Assembly (NCBI RefSeq): GCF_000758705.1
Contig: NZ_CP009287.1
Location: 5,394,001 to 5,458,000 of the forward strand
DNA: 64,000 nucleotides
Reading direction: 5' to 3'
Source: Paenibacillus graminis
GTDB taxonomy: Bacteria; Bacillota; Bacilli; Paenibacillales; Paenibacillaceae
The first letter of the stretch is position 1. Each line of letters opens with the position of its first letter. Shown here piece by piece: positions 62,134 through 64,000 of this stretch. The position numbers were made by a program, and so were the translations under genes. The notes under the pieces were generated by a model. That model saw nothing but the letters and a program-made list of their open reading frames with translations. It made no database searches and was not told the DNA's origin.

Positions 62134-63249
62134 TTAAAGAAAAGCAAACGGCTCCGTGTTCACCTTCGAAGCATGCACAGCGGTACCGTACTTATGCTCA
62201 GCCAGCTTGCCCGCGATCCACTCGGCTACTTTCACCTTCATAATCTTCTCTGCATTGTGTCCCGGATCAATCAGCGTAATGCCCGCTAGAAATGCATCCT
62301 GTGCCGTGTGATAGTCAATGTCCCCGGTCACGAGCACGTCCGCTCCTTTGAAGATGGCGCTGTTGTAATACTTAGCCCCGGAACCTCCCATTACAGCTGC
62401 TTTGCGGATAGGTCGGTTCAAATCCCCAACGACACGAACCTGGTCAACCTGAAGCCCGCTTTTAACCGTCTCAACGAATTGCCCCAAAGTCACCGGCTCC
62501 TTAAGCTTCCCTACCCGGCCCAGCCCGAAACTGCGGCCCTTCAAGTCCATAGAATAGAGATCATAAGCCACTTCTTCGTAAGGATGGGCCTTCAGCATGG
62601 CCTGCACGACTTTATTCCGGATCGGCTGAGGCACAATCGTTTCAATGCGGATTTCCTCAGCACGCTCCAGCTTGCCCTTCTCACCAAGGTAAGGGTCCGA
62701 TCCCTCTCTCGGGATGAAGGTTCCATAGCCTTCAATATTGAAGCTGCAGTGGCTGTAATTGCCGATCCAGCCCGCACCCGCGTTCAGGATGGCATCCAGC
62801 ACCTTCTGGTGATGGTCCTTCGGCACAAATACCACCAGCTTGGAGAGCTGCTCGGTATGGATGTCCTTAATCGGCGCCCCCTCCAGGATGCCCAGAGCTT
62901 CCGCCATCCAATCGTTCATGCCGCCTTCGGCCACATCCAGATTCGTATGGCTGATATAGACGGCAATATCATTTTTAATCAGCTTCTCATAGAGCTTGCC
63001 CATAGGCGTATCGGTCTGGATTCCCTTGATCGGCCGAAAAATAATCGCATGATGGGCGATAATCAGATTGCAGCCTTGTGCTATGGCTTCATCCACGACC
63101 GCGTCATTGACATCGAGCGCTACAAGAACACCGGTGATCTCTTTCTGCAGAGAACCAAGCTGCAGTCCGACGTTGTCCCATTCCTCCGCCAAATGTTTGG
63201 GAGCAAGCTGCTCCATATAACCGATTACAGTTTGTCCTTTGGCAAACAT
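62134..63249 (-). CDS. yqfO: Nif3-family dinuclear metal protein (YqfO)
   Basis: A NIF3/DUF34 protein with a two-metal site: HHAIIFRPIKG and a closing GHNAEK-type histidine, plus HTNLDVAEGGMNDWMAE. The middle (about residues 125-230) is a PII/CutA-like insertion found in the longer Firmicute form. The family may act on GTP-cyclohydrolase-related or damaged metabolites; function is not settled. 371 aa. ATG 63249 lies within the last codons of trmK (25-base overlap), so they are coupled. Confidence 0.93.
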   Translation of the reverse strand: MFAKGQTVIGYMEQLAPKHLAEEWDNVGLQLGSLQKEITGVLVALDVNDAVVDEAIAQGCNLIIAHHAIIFRPIKGIQTDTPMGKLYEKLIKNDIAVYISHTNLDVAEGGMNDWMAEALGILEGAPIKDIHTEQLSKLVVFVPKDHHQKVLDAILNAGAGWIGNYSHCSFNIEGYGTFIPREGSDPYLGEKGKLERAEEIRIETIVPQPIRNKVVQAMLKAHPYEEVAYDLYSMDLKGRSFGLGRVGKLKEPVTLGQFVETVKSGLQVDQVRVVGDLNRPIRKAAVMGGSGAKYYNSAIFKGADVLVTGDIDYHTAQDAFLAGITLIDPGHNAEKIMKVKVAEWIAGKLAEHKYGTAVHASKVNTEPFAFL

Positions 63250-64000
63250 GCCAGCACCTCCACAATCTGGTTGATCTGCGCCGCAATCTGATTGCGTCTC
63301 TCCTCAGCCGAGACCTGTTCGGAGCGAGTCAGCGAAGTCAGAATCCCCTGCAGTTTGGCAATCTCTCCTTGCCATTTGGCGAAGAACGCAGCATTAGGCG
63401 CTTGCAGCAGCCATGGTCCCATCTCCAGCAGCAGCTCACGGTCACACACCGTTCCTCCGGCCAGCTGAAAATCACGGTACAACTGCTCATTTGTGATTCC
63501 TTCAGCGTCTTCTTCCCTGACTGCGGTCAGAATTTCATAGATCTTGCCGTCTTCCTCCAGAATATGCTCGGCGGTAAGCACCCAGCCATGGTTCAACAGC
63601 CAGCGGCGCAGAATATCCTCACCTACATTCGGCTGGAGCGCCAGTGTCTTCACGCCTTCAAGCTTGCCGAGGCTTAAGCCCCGGTCCAGAATCGAGGCAA
63701 TCAGCGCGCCTCCCATCCCGGCGATGGTAATGCAATCGGCTTCTCCGGGCTCCAGGACTTCCAGCCCGTCTCCGCGGCGGACGGCAATCACCTTCCCCAG
63801 TCCAGCCTCTGCTACCCCCCTGCGGGCGGCTTCGAACGGCCCCGGGTTTACTTCTCCGGCAACGGCAGAAGGCACCCGTCCGCTTGCTACAGCAGCTACA
63901 GGCAGCAGGGCATGGTCTGAGCCGATATCAGCGACAGTGCTCCCCTGCGGAATCTGCTCCAGCACAAGCTGAAGCCGGTTTGATAATTTATTGTTATTCA
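63225..64000 (-). CDS. trmK: tRNA (adenine22-N1)-methyltransferase TrmK (5' edge at the window end)
   Basis: TrmK (YqfN) methylates A22 of tRNA. The SAM-binding part is STVADIGSDHALLPVAAV, followed by ITIAGMGGALIASIL and LALQPNVGEDILRRWL. A coiled-coil-like C-terminus (EERRNQIAAQINQIVEVL) is usual. The frame stays open to the right edge and encodes NNNKLSNRLQLVLEQIP upstream of GTG 63965. The bases TG at 63999-64000 may be the last two of the start codon, so the gene is probably complete except for one base. sigA usually lies upstream. Confidence 0.93.
   Translation of the reverse strand, partial: NNNKLSNRLQLVLEQIPQGSTVADIGSDHALLPVAAVASGRVPSAVAGEVNPGPFEAARRGVAEAGLGKVIAVRRGDGLEVLEPGEADCITIAGMGGALIASILDRGLSLGKLEGVKTLALQPNVGEDILRRWLLNHGWVLTAEHILEEDGKIYEILTAVREEDAEGITNEQLYRDFQLAGGTVCDRELLLEMGPWLLQAPNAAFFAKWQGEIAKLQGILTSLTRSEQVSAEERRNQIAAQINQIVEVLACLPKDKL

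Noticed and set aside
61840..62289. Plus-strand ORF of 149 codons across 61.8-62.3 kb
   Set aside because: It overlaps the RNase P RNA gene and the end of the Nif3-family gene; the RNA structure explains the sequence.

Overview
This window comes from a low-to-moderate GC, endospore-forming Firmicute, most likely Paenibacillus or a close relative. The grounds are a Bacilli-type division and cell-wall (dcw) cluster fused to the spoIIGA-sigE-sigG sporulation block, a MurE of the meso-diaminopimelate type (DNPR motif), sporulation-specific SpoVD, SpoVE and GerR/RsfA-like proteins, AGGAGG-type ribosome sites, many TTG starts, and a type B RNase P RNA. Almost everything lies on the minus strand, so genes read from high to low coordinates.

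Layout, left to right. (1) 1-4.5 kb: the tail of the ylm operon in the order ylmC, pgeF/ylmD, ylmE, sepF, ylmG, ylmH, divIVA. It is followed at the left edge by a sigma-A promoter and the start of a T-box leader, almost certainly for ileS. (2) 4.6-7.3 kb: spoIIGA-sigE-sigG, where the mother-cell sigma factor precursor, its membrane protease and the forespore sigma factor sit together. (3) 7.4-8.4 kb: an Rpn-type nuclease/transposase-like gene with its own promoter and terminator, wedged between ftsZ and spoIIGA. (4) 8.5-27.4 kb: the dcw cluster mraZ-rsmH-ftsL-pbpB-spoVD-murE-murF-mraY-murD-spoVE-murG-murA-divIB-(small membrane ORF)-ftsA-ftsZ. It is headed by a promoter with 10-bp tandem MraZ-box-like repeats and closed by a strong terminator after ftsZ. 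murA stands where Bacillus subtilis carries murB, and a 60-codon ORF stands where it has ylxW-ylxX-sbp.

(5) 27.5-38.8 kb: a short-type S-adenosylhomocysteine hydrolase, bshC (bacillithiol synthesis), an oligopeptide ABC transporter operon oppABCDF with a hairpin after oppA, a DUF3397 membrane protein, a ketopantoate reductase and a GerR/RsfA-like regulator. (6) 39-42.4 kb: a plus-strand DUF2626 gene, a secreted coiled-coil protein of unknown role, an orphan extracellular solute-binding lipoprotein-like protein, and a repeat-rich intergenic block. (7) 42.4-51.1 kb: PhoH/YlaK ATPase, a YhcN/YlaJ spore lipoprotein, an FMN-binding protein, an LCP cell-wall ligase, a YlaH-like protein, TypA/BipA, a small membrane protein and two divergent TerC-family proteins. 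(8) 51.1-51.9 kb: a gene-free region with a seven-unit tandem array of about 51 bp, each unit containing a perfect 10-bp-stem palindrome.

(9) 51.9-64 kb: thiI with its cysteine desulfurase, a lytic transglycosylase, small membrane and DUF1540 proteins, a DUF3907/YpuI protein, a secreted subtilisin-like protease, a divergent MocR-type regulator/aminotransferase pair with repeated operator-like motifs, rnpB (RNase P RNA), a Nif3-family protein and trmK, which runs to the right edge. Most of the window is core chromosome with expected synteny. I did not find a clear new defence or mobile system. The least explained elements are the 51-bp palindromic array, the nested inverted repeats at 42.1-42.3 kb, the small membrane ORF coupled to ftsA, and the secreted coiled-coil protein.
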